From the NCBI GenBank assembly GCA_029060625.1, contig JAIDTO010000174.1, positions 1 through 52,488 on the forward strand: a stretch of 52,488 nt of DNA. The letters run 5' to 3'. The notes below the pieces were generated by a model. It did not search any database, was not told where the DNA came from, and saw only the letters and a list, made by a program, of their open reading frames with translations. This document shows, in pieces, positions 8,191 through 16,661 of this stretch (position 1 is the stretch's first letter; every line of letters starts with the position of its first letter). The stretch comes from Muribaculaceae bacterium (lineage in GTDB: Bacteria; Bacteroidota; Bacteroidia; Bacteroidales; Muribaculaceae). Both the position numbers and the translations under genes were made by a program.

Positions 8191-9447
8191 TCATAATGAC
8201 GTCACAGTGCCGATAAAAAGAATTGCGTCGGAGATAGTGTCGCGAATTATATAGACGAATGGACGGTCGAAAACCATTGATATCGGCTCGAAGCCAGGTC
8301 CAGCTGCATTGTCCATCCCAGCGAGACTTGCAGCGGCTCCCTCTGTGCCTTCTTCATCCACTATAATCTTTACAGCGTGGCGGAATTGAGTGAGAAATAG
8401 AGTTTCGTCAGTGGCTTGGTGGATACCACGGGTACATACCTTGTCGAAGCCAATTTGCTTCAGATAGTCGATCATAGAAATGTTGATTTCAGTCTCGAAC
8501 TTCGGCATTTTAAGTATTATTTCCTGATGGGATACTGAAGATTCAATATCCTTAAGTGTTTTTGTGTCCAGGGAGTTAAGCATATTGTCGAAACCCTTTT
8601 CATCTTTGGGCTGTAGCAGTGTCATGGTGTATCTGTCGCCGGAGTAAGGCAGACATACCCCTCTTATGCCATCTGTTTCGCAGTAGATGAGGTCATCGTT
8701 TAGATTCATGAATGAGGCCTCTGACTTTGAACCATCAATATTGCTGAAAATGCCCTTGCGTGTAAGGTTCTTGTTAAATTCATTCTTCCATTTGCCCTTG
8801 AAATATGTGGTATTCAGAAATGCAAGTCTAACGTCCAAGGGGTTTGATAGGAATTCCGGGATCATTCCATTGGTATAATGGCTTACGAATTCATTTAGTT
8901 TAGATTTTCCTGATTCGTCTCCAAGATAAATCGGGAATAATGATCCTCCGAAAATCAATCGTATGTCTGATGCAAATTTAGGAAGCAGTTTTAGATCAGG
9001 ATGATACCATATTGAGTTAGTGAAGCCGCATTGTGTGTCTCCGTTGAGCATGGGGACTTCTGTCATCAGGGCATTGCAGTATATATCGAGTTCGTGAAGC
9101 CCTCCGGGATCATTGCTATAACCCAATATATCCAATATTTCGTCACGGCTTTCCCCATCGTCGCCATTTGCCATCATTGCGAATGTGGAGAATACGCTTA
9201 TGGGCGACACGCAGACATTCCCTTTTTCCCCTTCATATACTGCCTTGAAGAGTGATGAGGCGAATCCATTTGATTTGTCAATGTTGGCAGAGGCTATCTT
9301 CGCAAGTGGCTGGGCATCTTTCCAAGGTTCATCTCCAAATCCGGGGCAGATTACGAATTTGTTGTTATCCTGGCTGTCGTCTATGTCGGAGCATGCTCCG
9401 GAAAGAAGACCCAGGCATGCTATTCCTGCAAATATCAGTTTTTTCAT
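8191..9447 (-). CDS. Serpin-family protease inhibitor lipoprotein (upstream serpin)
   Basis: 418-residue serpin, paralogous along its length to the one at 4987-6270 (shared SPISVFSTFAMMANG, NTTYFKGKW and KIIVDEEGTEG blocks). The hinge EEGTEGAAAS (G367 as P15) has the small side chains needed for loop insertion, so an inhibitory serpin is expected. The tip LAGMDNAAGPGFEP differs from its partner while the distance to the strand FDRPFVYIIRD is identical, implying a different target protease. Lipidation is expected at C19 (LSGAC), followed by SDIDD, a good surface-export signal. It is the first gene of the serpin-sigma-antisigma-serpin unit. No TAnnTTTG promoter is visible upstream; an ECF-like site lies at 9520-9547. 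Confidence 0.93.
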   Translation of the reverse strand: MKKLIFAGIACLGLLSGACSDIDDSQDNNKFVICPGFGDEPWKDAQPLAKIASANIDKSNGFASSLFKAVYEGEKGNVCVSPISVFSTFAMMANGDDGESRDEILDILGYSNDPGGLHELDIYCNALMTEVPMLNGDTQCGFTNSIWYHPDLKLLPKFASDIRLIFGGSLFPIYLGDESGKSKLNEFVSHYTNGMIPEFLSNPLDVRLAFLNTTYFKGKWKNEFNKNLTRKGIFSNIDGSKSEASFMNLNDDLIYCETDGIRGVCLPYSGDRYTMTLLQPKDEKGFDNMLNSLDTKTLKDIESSVSHQEIILKMPKFETEINISMIDYLKQIGFDKVCTRGIHQATDETLFLTQFRHAVKIIVDEEGTEGAAASLAGMDNAAGPGFEPISMVFDRPFVYIIRDTISDAILFIGTVTSL

Positions 9448-9448
9448 A

Positions 9449-9500
9449 ATTGAATAGGTTCTTATAAATTTAACAATATTCGATCGAACGTCTATTCAAT
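9449..9500 (-). promoter_or_regulatory. Inverted repeat in the leader of the serpin operon
   Basis: Nine-base arms ATTGAATAG (9449-9457) and CTATTCAAT (9492-9500), 34 bases apart, lie directly before the upstream serpin start. This could be an operator or a leader-RNA stem. No family was recognised. Confidence 0.35.
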
Positions 9501-9519
9501 AAATAAGGAATTATGAAAA

Positions 9520-9547
9520 CCTTGCACGCAGAAGTGAAAAAAGTTGC
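9520..9547 (-). promoter_or_regulatory. Candidate ECF-type promoter of the serpin operon
   Basis: On the minus strand GCAACTTTTTT is followed six bases later by TGCGTGCAAGG. An AAC motif with a T-run, then a CGT-containing element, is the general shape of ECF-dependent promoters. It lies about 73 bases before the serpin start, where no housekeeping -7 box is present. The match is by eye only. Confidence 0.4.
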
Positions 9548-9558
9548 CTATATGCTCA

Positions 9559-10770
9559 TTACTTTAGGATGGGGAAGAGGCGGAGGTAGGTGAGGCAACG
9601 CCAAATCCATTCGAGGGGGCCGAAGCGGAAGAATCGGAGCCAGAGGGCACTGATGCATATTTGGAATGCGAAGACGCATAGTACTGTGAGTTCCACATAA
9701 ATAAGGCCGGTGTTGGCTCCGAATCCAAAACCGGTGCCGTAGTAAATGAGCATTCCGATCAGCGACTGCCCTATATAATTGGTCAGTGCCATGCGGCCGG
9801 GATAGGCGAGAATTTTCCAAAATGACGCATTCCGGTGGCGCAGATAAAGAAGGCATAGGGCTCCGATATATCCGAAAGCTGTAAGATAGACACTAAGGAA
9901 ATATATCAGGCTGTGTGCACCGAGCCCGAACGGATGTCGCGAGATGGAGTGCCATGCGTATAGACATGATAGAGGCAATCCAAGGCAGAGTCCCCAAACG
10001 GCAACTTTGCGAAGAAGTTTTTTCCTTGTCTCGAGATCGGCATAAAGTCGGTCGCGACCTATATAGAGCCCTATCATAAAGAGTCCCAATACCTTAAACC
10101 AGCGATGACCGTCCACAAATTCCTGTATTCTGACAATCGCACCCTGAATCAGGAAGTCGAAGACCTTGCCATAGCTGTCTGCATCGCGCAGCCAATATGC
10201 GAAGTTTTCTTCAGTAATTCCGACTTTGGCACATTCCTGCCATTGCCAATCGACAATAGGTGATGATAGGGATATTCCATTTGCTTCCAGTATGAAATCA
10301 AGTATTACCGGTAGGAAAAGAAGCACACCGGCTGTCAGAAGCAATGCTCTGTCTGAAACTTTCAGGAAGAGTGGCAGGATCATCCCCATCAAGGCATACA
10401 GCATCAGTATATCGCCACTCCATATATACATGAGGTGTAGAAACCCAATTATCAGCAGTATAAACATGCGTCGGTAGAAGATGGCAAAAGCGTTGCCTCC
10501 TCTCTTGGATACATTGGAGATTATGATTGAGAATCCGATTCCGAAAAGGAGGGAGAAGATGGTATAGAACTTTCCATCGATAAATATGCTAAGGAAATAT
10601 TTCGTGATCAGGTCCCACCCGGAGGTTGGCATCATTGATGATGCTTCCGTAGGGAGAAAAGAGTATAGCGAGAATTCCGGAAAATTGGCCATGCAGATGC
10701 CGAGGAGCGCGAAGCCGCGGAGAGCATCGAGGATTACGTGCCGCTTCGATACCGGTACTATGTTGTTCAT
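9559..10770 (-). CDS. DUF418-domain polytopic membrane protein (YeiB-like)
   Basis: 403 residues, strongly hydrophobic with roughly nine to ten predicted membrane helices. The opening RHVILDALRGFALLGICMANF is the signature of the YeiB/DUF418 family. The C-terminal DUF418 domain contains GRMALTNYIGQSLIGMLIYYGTGFG. Such proteins sit in the inner membrane; their biochemical role is not established, although transport or acyl transfer has been suggested because the N-terminus resembles heparan-acetyltransferase-like proteins. The ATG overlaps the stop of the PatB-like gene by four bases, so the two are co-transcribed and translationally coupled. This suggests a role linked to a product of that C-S lyase, but that is inference. 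Confidence 0.88.
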   Translation of the reverse strand: MNNIVPVSKRHVILDALRGFALLGICMANFPEFSLYSFLPTEASSMMPTSGWDLITKYFLSIFIDGKFYTIFSLLFGIGFSIIISNVSKRGGNAFAIFYRRMFILLIIGFLHLMYIWSGDILMLYALMGMILPLFLKVSDRALLLTAGVLLFLPVILDFILEANGISLSSPIVDWQWQECAKVGITEENFAYWLRDADSYGKVFDFLIQGAIVRIQEFVDGHRWFKVLGLFMIGLYIGRDRLYADLETRKKLLRKVAVWGLCLGLPLSCLYAWHSISRHPFGLGAHSLIYFLSVYLTAFGYIGALCLLYLRHRNASFWKILAYPGRMALTNYIGQSLIGMLIYYGTGFGFGANTGLIYVELTVLCVFAFQICISALWLRFFRFGPLEWIWRCLTYLRLFPILK

Positions 10771-11933
10771 ATCTTCTGAGTAAAGCGGAGAAATCGTTCA
10801 AGGCCGTCAGCGAGGACAGAGCGAGGGCAGGCTATGTTCCAACGCATATAACCTTCGCCATCGACTGAGCCATACATAGTGCCAGAATTGAGCCAAAGGC
10901 TGACATCTTCAATCAAATTTTCCTCGAGAGCTTCTGATTTAAGACCGAGGCGGGTACAGTCCATCCATACGAGATAAGTGGCTTCAAGTCTGGCTATCGG
11001 GAAATCCGGAAGATGCTTCTCGCAGAAATCTTTCATATAATCATAGTTCCCTTTTATATAGTCGAGAAGTTGAGACAGCCATTCCTCACCCTCATTATAG
11101 GCAGCAATGGTTGCGATCACTCCAAATGGATTGACATCACATACTTCATTGATGTTGATGGCTTTGTCAATTCTTGCGCGTGTATCCTCGTCCGGTACGA
11201 TGATATTGGCAATCTGCAGGCCGGCGATATTGAAGGCCTTGCTTGGCGATACGCAGACCACGGCCCTGCATCCAGCCTCTTCCGCTACTTTGGCGAATGG
11301 TGTGTAGTGGAGGCCGTCAAATACGAACTCACAGTGTATCTCGTCGGAGATCACAGTGACCCCATTACGTGCGCATATTTCCGCTATGCGTTTCAGATCC
11401 TCGCTGCTCCATACCCTACCGGCAGGATTGTGAGGATTACATAGGAGCATCATTGTGGTGTTTGGGTCGGCAGTGTCCTTCTCCAGGCGGTCGAAGTCAA
11501 TGTCGTAGGTGTCGCCTGCTCGCAGCAGCGGGCTTTCGAGGATCACGCAGCCGTTGTTTCGGATAGATGAGAAGAAACAGTTGTAGACCGGAGTCTGAAC
11601 CAATACGTTCTCCCCCGGGCTGGTTAGAGCCTTGATGATTGCCGATATTGCAGGCACTACCCCTGACGTGTAGATCATCATATTGCGGTCGATGGTCCAT
11701 CCATGGCGGCGGCTGAACCATGATATGACTGCCTCGTAGTATTCTTCCGGGACTCTGGTATATCCGAAGATGCCGTTGTCTACTCTCTTATGAAGTGCCT
11801 CTATGATGGCAGGGGCTGTCTTGAAGTCCATGTCGGCTACCCACATCGGAAGGACACCTTCAGGAGCACTGTCCCATTTATAGGAAAGCGTGCCCCTCCT
11901 CGGGGTCACGCTGTCGAAATCATATTTCATCAT
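10767..11933 (-). CDS. PatB/MalY-family PLP aminotransferase, second paralogue
   Basis: 388-residue fold-type I PLP enzyme, alignable end to end with the gene at 113-1288 (VADMDFKTAPAIIEAL, CNPHNPAGRVWSSEDL, SPSKAFNIAG with K232 as the Schiff-base lysine, GYMRWNIACPRS). The predicted reaction is beta-elimination from cystathionine or another cysteine S-conjugate. The start may be either of two adjacent ATGs (11933 or 11930). It is followed with overlap by the DUF418 membrane protein and preceded, 51 bases away, by the DUF3737 gene on the same strand, so the three may form an operon. Because another copy lies 10 kb away, the two may have different substrates. Confidence 0.9.
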   Translation of the reverse strand: MMKYDFDSVTPRRGTLSYKWDSAPEGVLPMWVADMDFKTAPAIIEALHKRVDNGIFGYTRVPEEYYEAVISWFSRRHGWTIDRNMMIYTSGVVPAISAIIKALTSPGENVLVQTPVYNCFFSSIRNNGCVILESPLLRAGDTYDIDFDRLEKDTADPNTTMMLLCNPHNPAGRVWSSEDLKRIAEICARNGVTVISDEIHCEFVFDGLHYTPFAKVAEEAGCRAVVCVSPSKAFNIAGLQIANIIVPDEDTRARIDKAININEVCDVNPFGVIATIAAYNEGEEWLSQLLDYIKGNYDYMKDFCEKHLPDFPIARLEATYLVWMDCTRLGLKSEALEENLIEDVSLWLNSGTMYGSVDGEGYMRWNIACPRSVLADGLERFLRFTQKI

Positions 11934-11954
11934 TTTTTCGAAGAGTTTATTCTT

Positions 11955-11982
11955 AAGACTAAAGACTAAAGACTGAAGACTC
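11955..11982. repeat. Short tandem repeat, heptamer AAGACTN x4
   Basis: Four direct heptamers (AAGACTA, AAGACTA, AAGACTG, AAGACTC) fill the gap between the DUF3737 stop and the PatB start. The motif resembles the nonamer array at 52371. Confidence 0.7.
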
Positions 11983-11984
11983 TC

Positions 11985-12851
11985 TCAATCAAAGATTATT
12001 TCACCGCCGTTCCGAAGGCTGATTTTGCAGTTGGCTGGAGCCTTTATGTTCTTGTCAAGTGTCACTGTACCAATCTCATCCGCGATAATCTCTCCTGAAG
12101 TAGGATTCTTGATATTTGTAATTTTGCCCGAAATTAAGGCCTTGAGATTTGAATATTCGAAAGCTCGGTCGCAGTCCTGTCCAAATGTACAGTTCTCAAG
12201 CGTCAGATCATCGGCATAGCAGAGTGGTTGCTCACCGGTGATGTGGCAATTGACGAGGCGCAGATTCTTGGAGTGCCAACCGAGATATTCACCGTGGAGT
12301 TCAGAGTCGTAGATGGTGACGTTCTCCACCTCCCAGAATGCATCCTTGGTCGTGATCTTAGCGTTGCGGATCACTACGTTCTTAACATATTGGAACACGT
12401 ACTTGCTGTCAGACTCCAGACCATCGACTTCGATGTTTTCGCTGAACATGAATGGATATGTGCCGTCATGGAGCTTGAGATTCTTTATCTTGATGTCTTT
12501 GCAGCGCCAGAATACTTCGTCGGCATCGTTCATTACTACGTTCTCGATATCGATGTCATACATCTCGCGAAACATTTTTGGAGCATCAATCACTGTGTCT
12601 TTCATCTTTAGATGATCGCTATACCAGAGTGCGGAGCGTCCACCTACGGCAAAATAGCAATGATCGATGAGAAAACGGTGTACATGCCAGAAGGGGTAAT
12701 TCCCCTCAAACACACAGTTGATGGCTTCTATATCACTGCATTCCTTAATTGCAGACTCTCCGGCACGGATCACGACATTTTCCAATCGCACGTTATGAGT
12801 CTCGAAAAGAGGACGTTCTCCTCCGAATTCCTTATCTTTTATAATTTCCAT
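11985..12851 (-). CDS. DUF3737-family right-handed beta-helix protein
   Basis: 288 residues with short repeating rungs of about 20 residues (LENVVIRAG, AINCVFEG, IDHCYFAV, MKDTVIDA, IENVVMND, IKNLKLHD, IRNAKITT, IYDSELHG, LVNCHITG, LENCTFGQ). This is the pattern of a right-handed parallel beta-helix and matches DUF3737 over its usual length. There is no signal peptide, so it should stay in the cytoplasm. No catalytic residues are known for the family. It precedes the PatB/DUF418 pair on the same strand. Function unknown. Confidence 0.85.
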   Translation of the reverse strand: MEIIKDKEFGGERPLFETHNVRLENVVIRAGESAIKECSDIEAINCVFEGNYPFWHVHRFLIDHCYFAVGGRSALWYSDHLKMKDTVIDAPKMFREMYDIDIENVVMNDADEVFWRCKDIKIKNLKLHDGTYPFMFSENIEVDGLESDSKYVFQYVKNVVIRNAKITTKDAFWEVENVTIYDSELHGEYLGWHSKNLRLVNCHITGEQPLCYADDLTLENCTFGQDCDRAFEYSNLKALISGKITNIKNPTSGEIIADEIGTVTLDKNIKAPANCKISLRNGGEIIFD

Positions 12852-12860
12852 AGACTGGTC

Positions 12861-12890
12861 TTGAGGTTTAGAAGGTTTAAGAGGTTTAAA
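12861..12890. repeat. Imperfect AGGTTTA tandem repeat
   Basis: Three imperfect units of about ten bases (GAGGTTTAGA, AGGTTTAAGA, GGTTTAAAG) lie between the DUF3737 start and the pectate lyase terminator. Confidence 0.5.
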
Positions 12891-12917
12891 GAGGCGGCTC
12901 AGTGTCAGAGCCGCCTC
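12891..12917 (-). terminator. Terminator of the pectate lyase operon
   Basis: Ten-pair perfect stem GAGGCGGCTC / GAGCCGCCTC with a seven-base loop, followed on the minus strand by TTTAAACC. The same stem sequence recurs in the terminators at 27366 and 28566. Confidence 0.75.
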
Positions 12918-13002
12918 TTTATTAACAATAAATTCAAATCAGATGTTTCGAATCTTAGATTTTGGTAGGAATATACTAAATATGGGTATAAGTATGCTGA
13001 AT

Positions 13003-14835
13003 TTATTTAAATATTTTCTTGCCATTACTTATGATTATTCCGGTTGCGTCTTCACCTACTTCTACACCTTGAAGATTGAATATACGGGTGTCAGTAGAGC
13101 CATTATTGATGATCTGGTCCACGCTGTTGCTGCCGAATTCCTGCTTTCCTTCAAGGAGGACACCCCCTTCGTTTCCACCTTCTACAATATGAGCCACGAG
13201 ACTGTTGAGATAGTTCTCAAGGTTGGTGTATCCATTTTCAGCGGTAGCCGGGCCATCCTCCGGATCGTTGGGATTCAGTCCGTTGGCTGCCTCCCATTCG
13301 TCTGGCATACCGTCTCCGTCGGTGTCGACCTTGGCCTCCAAGGAGTTGAGTTGTGGGAATCCGTTCGATCCATCAGCATAGGTTATATCATCTTGGCTAT
13401 TTATAAGGCCCTTGCCGATACCACTGACTATGCAACTTGCCACGCCGTCGCGGGTGTCGGCCACCATCATCTCATCATATTCGTCGCGGCTGAGCGACGC
13501 ACCGGCATATTTTAGCACACGATCAAAGGCATCCTCCGCAGTGTGGGTAGTAACTGCCGCGAACTCCATAGGAACAAAAGCGTGCATTTCTTCTTCAGTA
13601 CCATTATGGTAGTCAACCTTTTGACCCTTATCGATCTGATTGAAGAGTCCGATGGTCCAGTTGTCGGCAGAGACATCTGCATATTTGGAGTTGACATTGC
13701 CTTCGATATAGTAGCTTCCCCATTTATGAAGGGTCTTGCCCCAGTCGTTTGTGGAAACTTTCACTTCCTGTCCGTCGACATAGATACAGAGTTTTTCAAT
13801 GTCGATTTCATACTTGTTGTCATCGCCTTCGAAAGTCAGGTAACCCTTATCTTCTTTGTCTACAGTTAATTTACAGGTGGTGAGGTCCGTTCCTTTCACC
13901 TTATTATAGTTTTTGGCGGTAGCCTTCAACTGGTCAGCCTTTATGCAGTAGTCGAAGGTGCGGATGCCGGGTTTAGCCATACGCTTCTGTTTCCCCTCGT
14001 TGATAGCAGCTGTAGCGGGTCCCGGCTTGTAGTAGTTATTGACTATGTTAACGGTCATGGCTTCCCCTCCATAGCATCCTTCGCCGGCATAATTATAGAT
14101 CACGTTGTTACGCAGGTCCATGCGCTCATCGAGTTGGGTGCCCGGACGTGGACCGAGTCGAGGAGTGCGCGAGCCGTGGTGGGCAAGGAGGTTATGGTGG
14201 TAGGAAGCCCCGGCACCACCCCAGTTGCCGCCGTAGCCGTGTGTGCCCTTACTGTGGCCTGAGTTAACAAGGCTCTGAGTGACCATACACCACTGCACAC
14301 TGATGTTTTTTGACCCGTATACCGATAAGCATTCATCGATACTCCAGCTTACGGAGCAGTGGTCGATCATTATCTTTTGTCCGTCCATTCCTCCGAGTCC
14401 GTCACCCTCGTGAGCTTTGTTGTTGATTTTCAATGCCTCGTTTCCGAGACGGAAACGCATAAAGCGTATGATTACATTGGGAGCGCTGATCACGAAGGGA
14501 TAATCGGCGATGCATATGCCGTCGCCGGGGGCTGTCTGTCCGGCGATAGTCACGTTGCCCTGTTTAAGTTTAAGTTCTGACTTGAGCCTGATTGTGCCGC
14601 TTACATCAAAGACTATAGTGCGTGCCCCACTCTGGCTGCATGCCCAGCGGAAAGAGCCCTCACCACTGTCTTCGAGGTTTGTCACGTGGTAGACTTTGCC
14701 ACCGCGGCCTCCGGTAGTGATTGCACCGAAGCCCTCTGCTCCCGGGAAGGAGGGGAGAATGGCATCTTCAGCGAAAGTCGGGATGCTGACAGCAGCTACC
14801 ATAGCCGCTGTCAGAAATATTTTCCTAATCTTCAT
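13003..14835 (-). CDS. Secreted pectate lyase, PL1 family (second lyase of the operon)
   Basis: 610 residues with a signal peptide (cleavage after TFA, about residue 22). The PL1 pectate-lyase beta-helix opens with PSFPGAEGFGAITTGGRGG and VTNLEDSGEGSFRWA. It continues with the calcium/active-site rungs IMIDHCSVSWSIDECLSVY and SGHSKGTHGYGGNWGG, and RTPRLGPRPG, which carries the likely catalytic arginine. The reaction is calcium-dependent beta-elimination of polygalacturonate. The last 30 residues (RIFNLQGVEVG...GIIISNGKKIFK) form a tail shared with other secreted proteins here. The start overlaps the preceding lyase stop by four bases. An insertion at about 300-390 has no recognised counterpart. 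Confidence 0.9.
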   Translation of the reverse strand: MKIRKIFLTAAMVAAVSIPTFAEDAILPSFPGAEGFGAITTGGRGGKVYHVTNLEDSGEGSFRWACSQSGARTIVFDVSGTIRLKSELKLKQGNVTIAGQTAPGDGICIADYPFVISAPNVIIRFMRFRLGNEALKINNKAHEGDGLGGMDGQKIMIDHCSVSWSIDECLSVYGSKNISVQWCMVTQSLVNSGHSKGTHGYGGNWGGAGASYHHNLLAHHGSRTPRLGPRPGTQLDERMDLRNNVIYNYAGEGCYGGEAMTVNIVNNYYKPGPATAAINEGKQKRMAKPGIRTFDYCIKADQLKATAKNYNKVKGTDLTTCKLTVDKEDKGYLTFEGDDNKYEIDIEKLCIYVDGQEVKVSTNDWGKTLHKWGSYYIEGNVNSKYADVSADNWTIGLFNQIDKGQKVDYHNGTEEEMHAFVPMEFAAVTTHTAEDAFDRVLKYAGASLSRDEYDEMMVADTRDGVASCIVSGIGKGLINSQDDITYADGSNGFPQLNSLEAKVDTDGDGMPDEWEAANGLNPNDPEDGPATAENGYTNLENYLNSLVAHIVEGGNEGGVLLEGKQEFGSNSVDQIINNGSTDTRIFNLQGVEVGEDATGIIISNGKKIFK

Positions 14836-16628
14836 TTCTTAAGTACTTTATCTGTTTCGGAGGATCCGTTGGCAAATACGATACGGCGGATGCTGATTCC
14901 CTGAGCCGGTCCGGCAAGACGCACACCATTGAGATCATAGTATTCCACTGCTACCACATCACCCTTGGAATTTTCGATGCTTTCAACGCCGCTCGTATGT
15001 GCACATTCCGGGTAATATTCATCCACTGCTGAGAGGGCATCGGCGTTTCCAGCCTTCATGATGTCTTCCACAAGCTGGTTGAGATATACTTCCACATTTG
15101 TATACACACCCTTTGCATCAACTGAATAGAGGTTAGCGTCTTCTGCATCGTCAGGATTGAGACCGTTGGCAAGCTCCCATTCATCGGGCATGCCGTCCAT
15201 ATCAGTGTCGAATCCTTCAGGACGCACGTTGGTTGGAAGAACCGGGAAACTTGCAGTGTTGGGATTTTCCTCGCCGTTCGGGTCGTTGATGAAGTCGAGA
15301 ATGCCTTCAGTATTGGATGTGGGGTATACCTTACCGTTCTTATCTATGTAGGCTTCCTTTCCGTGGTAGGTCACTGTTCCTGTACGAGCCTCTTCCATAT
15401 ATCGGGCATCGACTGCATCGCGATAGAGTGATGCACCGCAATAGTTGAGCACCTTGTCATAGACAGTCTGTGCGCTTTGTGTTGTCACGATGCCGGCATC
15501 GATCGGCTCGTCGAGCTTTACACGGAGGTAGCTATATCCGTCGATTTCTGTGTAGTCAGCGTTCTCTCCGAATTTGTGTTTGGTATCAGGCATATATTTT
15601 TCGCCGTCTACTGTCTTGAGTCCGCTGTCGTATTTCACACCTTTCCAGTCGTAGTTTTCAGGTTCGGATGCGGCAGTCACATAGTTGCCGTCGATGTAGT
15701 AGCGTGAGCAAAGGTTGCGCAAAGCCTCATTGGTTGAGTTGCCATCGTTGCCGACTGACACTTGGGTGACGTTGGTCTTGTTTTTTGTGCCGGGACCGGC
15801 CTGGTAGTAGTTGTTGACAATGTTGATATAGCCGCCGCCGGGTCCTCCGTAGCTGCCGTTGCCATTACCCCAGTTATAGAGCACGTTGTTGCGGAAGTCG
15901 ACGCGTTCGGCATCTACTGTGTTCTCATACTTTTCCTTGTCCCAACCGTCCCACTCGTATCGGGCACCATTGAATCGAGGTGCTCGGTTCTGGATATGTG
16001 TCAGATAGTTGTGGTGGAATGATGCTTCCTTTCCTCCCCAGATGCCGCCGTAGCTGTGCGCGCCCTTGGAGTGTCCGGGATTGGCGAGCCCTTCACCAAT
16101 AGTACACCATTGCATGGTGAAATTACGGTTGTCGTAGAATGAAGCAACCTCATCGATACTCCATGAGAAAGAGCAGTGGTCGATGATAATGTTCTTACGG
16201 CGACGTCCCCATGTGGCATCTGCTCCATCATTGACGTCTTTCACTTGCGAGCGACGGCTGCGTATGAAGCGTACGATTACATTGTCGCACTGGCCAAAAT
16301 AGAGGGTGTAGTAGCGAAGAGTGATGCCACCCTCGGGTGCAGTCTGTCCGGCGATCGTAGTATTTGAGGTGACATTTAACTGGCTCTTGAGGTCAATATA
16401 GCCGCTGACGTCAAATACGATTGTCTTAGGTCCACTTTGGGATAGAGCCCAACGTAGAGATCCTTCGCCACTGTCTTCGAGGTTAGTCACATGTACTATC
16501 TTGCCTCCTCTGCCACCGGTTACGAAACGTCCGTGTCCTTCAGCCCCGGGGAATGCCGGAACCGCTTCATCTGCGAAGAGAGGCATGCAGAGCGCGAGAG
16601 CTCCTGCCATGAGTAAAGTCTTCTTCAT
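14832..16628 (-). CDS. Secreted pectate lyase, PL1 family (first lyase of the operon)
   Basis: 598 residues, signal peptide cleaved after LFA (about residue 19). The PL1 beta-helix has the same landmarks as its neighbour: PAFPGAEGHGRFVTGGRGG, NLEDSGEGSLRWALSQSG, NIIIDHCSFSWSIDEVASFY, PGHSKGAHSYGGIWGG and RAPRFNGARYEWDG. Predicted to cleave de-esterified homogalacturonan outside the cytoplasm. A TDMDGMPDEWELANGLNPDDAED segment near 500 looks like a calcium-binding thrombospondin-type-3-like repeat. The C-terminus ends in a YYDLNGVRL...GISIRRIVF variant of the shared tail. It starts 33 bases after the CHASE2-partner gene, so the lyases appear to be co-transcribed with that sensor pair. Confidence 0.9.
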   Translation of the reverse strand: MKKTLLMAGALALCMPLFADEAVPAFPGAEGHGRFVTGGRGGKIVHVTNLEDSGEGSLRWALSQSGPKTIVFDVSGYIDLKSQLNVTSNTTIAGQTAPEGGITLRYYTLYFGQCDNVIVRFIRSRRSQVKDVNDGADATWGRRRKNIIIDHCSFSWSIDEVASFYDNRNFTMQWCTIGEGLANPGHSKGAHSYGGIWGGKEASFHHNYLTHIQNRAPRFNGARYEWDGWDKEKYENTVDAERVDFRNNVLYNWGNGNGSYGGPGGGYINIVNNYYQAGPGTKNKTNVTQVSVGNDGNSTNEALRNLCSRYYIDGNYVTAASEPENYDWKGVKYDSGLKTVDGEKYMPDTKHKFGENADYTEIDGYSYLRVKLDEPIDAGIVTTQSAQTVYDKVLNYCGASLYRDAVDARYMEEARTGTVTYHGKEAYIDKNGKVYPTSNTEGILDFINDPNGEENPNTASFPVLPTNVRPEGFDTDMDGMPDEWELANGLNPDDAEDANLYSVDAKGVYTNVEVYLNQLVEDIMKAGNADALSAVDEYYPECAHTSGVESIENSKGDVVAVEYYDLNGVRLAGPAQGISIRRIVFANGSSETDKVLKK

Positions 16629-16661
16629 GATGTTTAGTGATTACGTTGATTATTATTGGTT

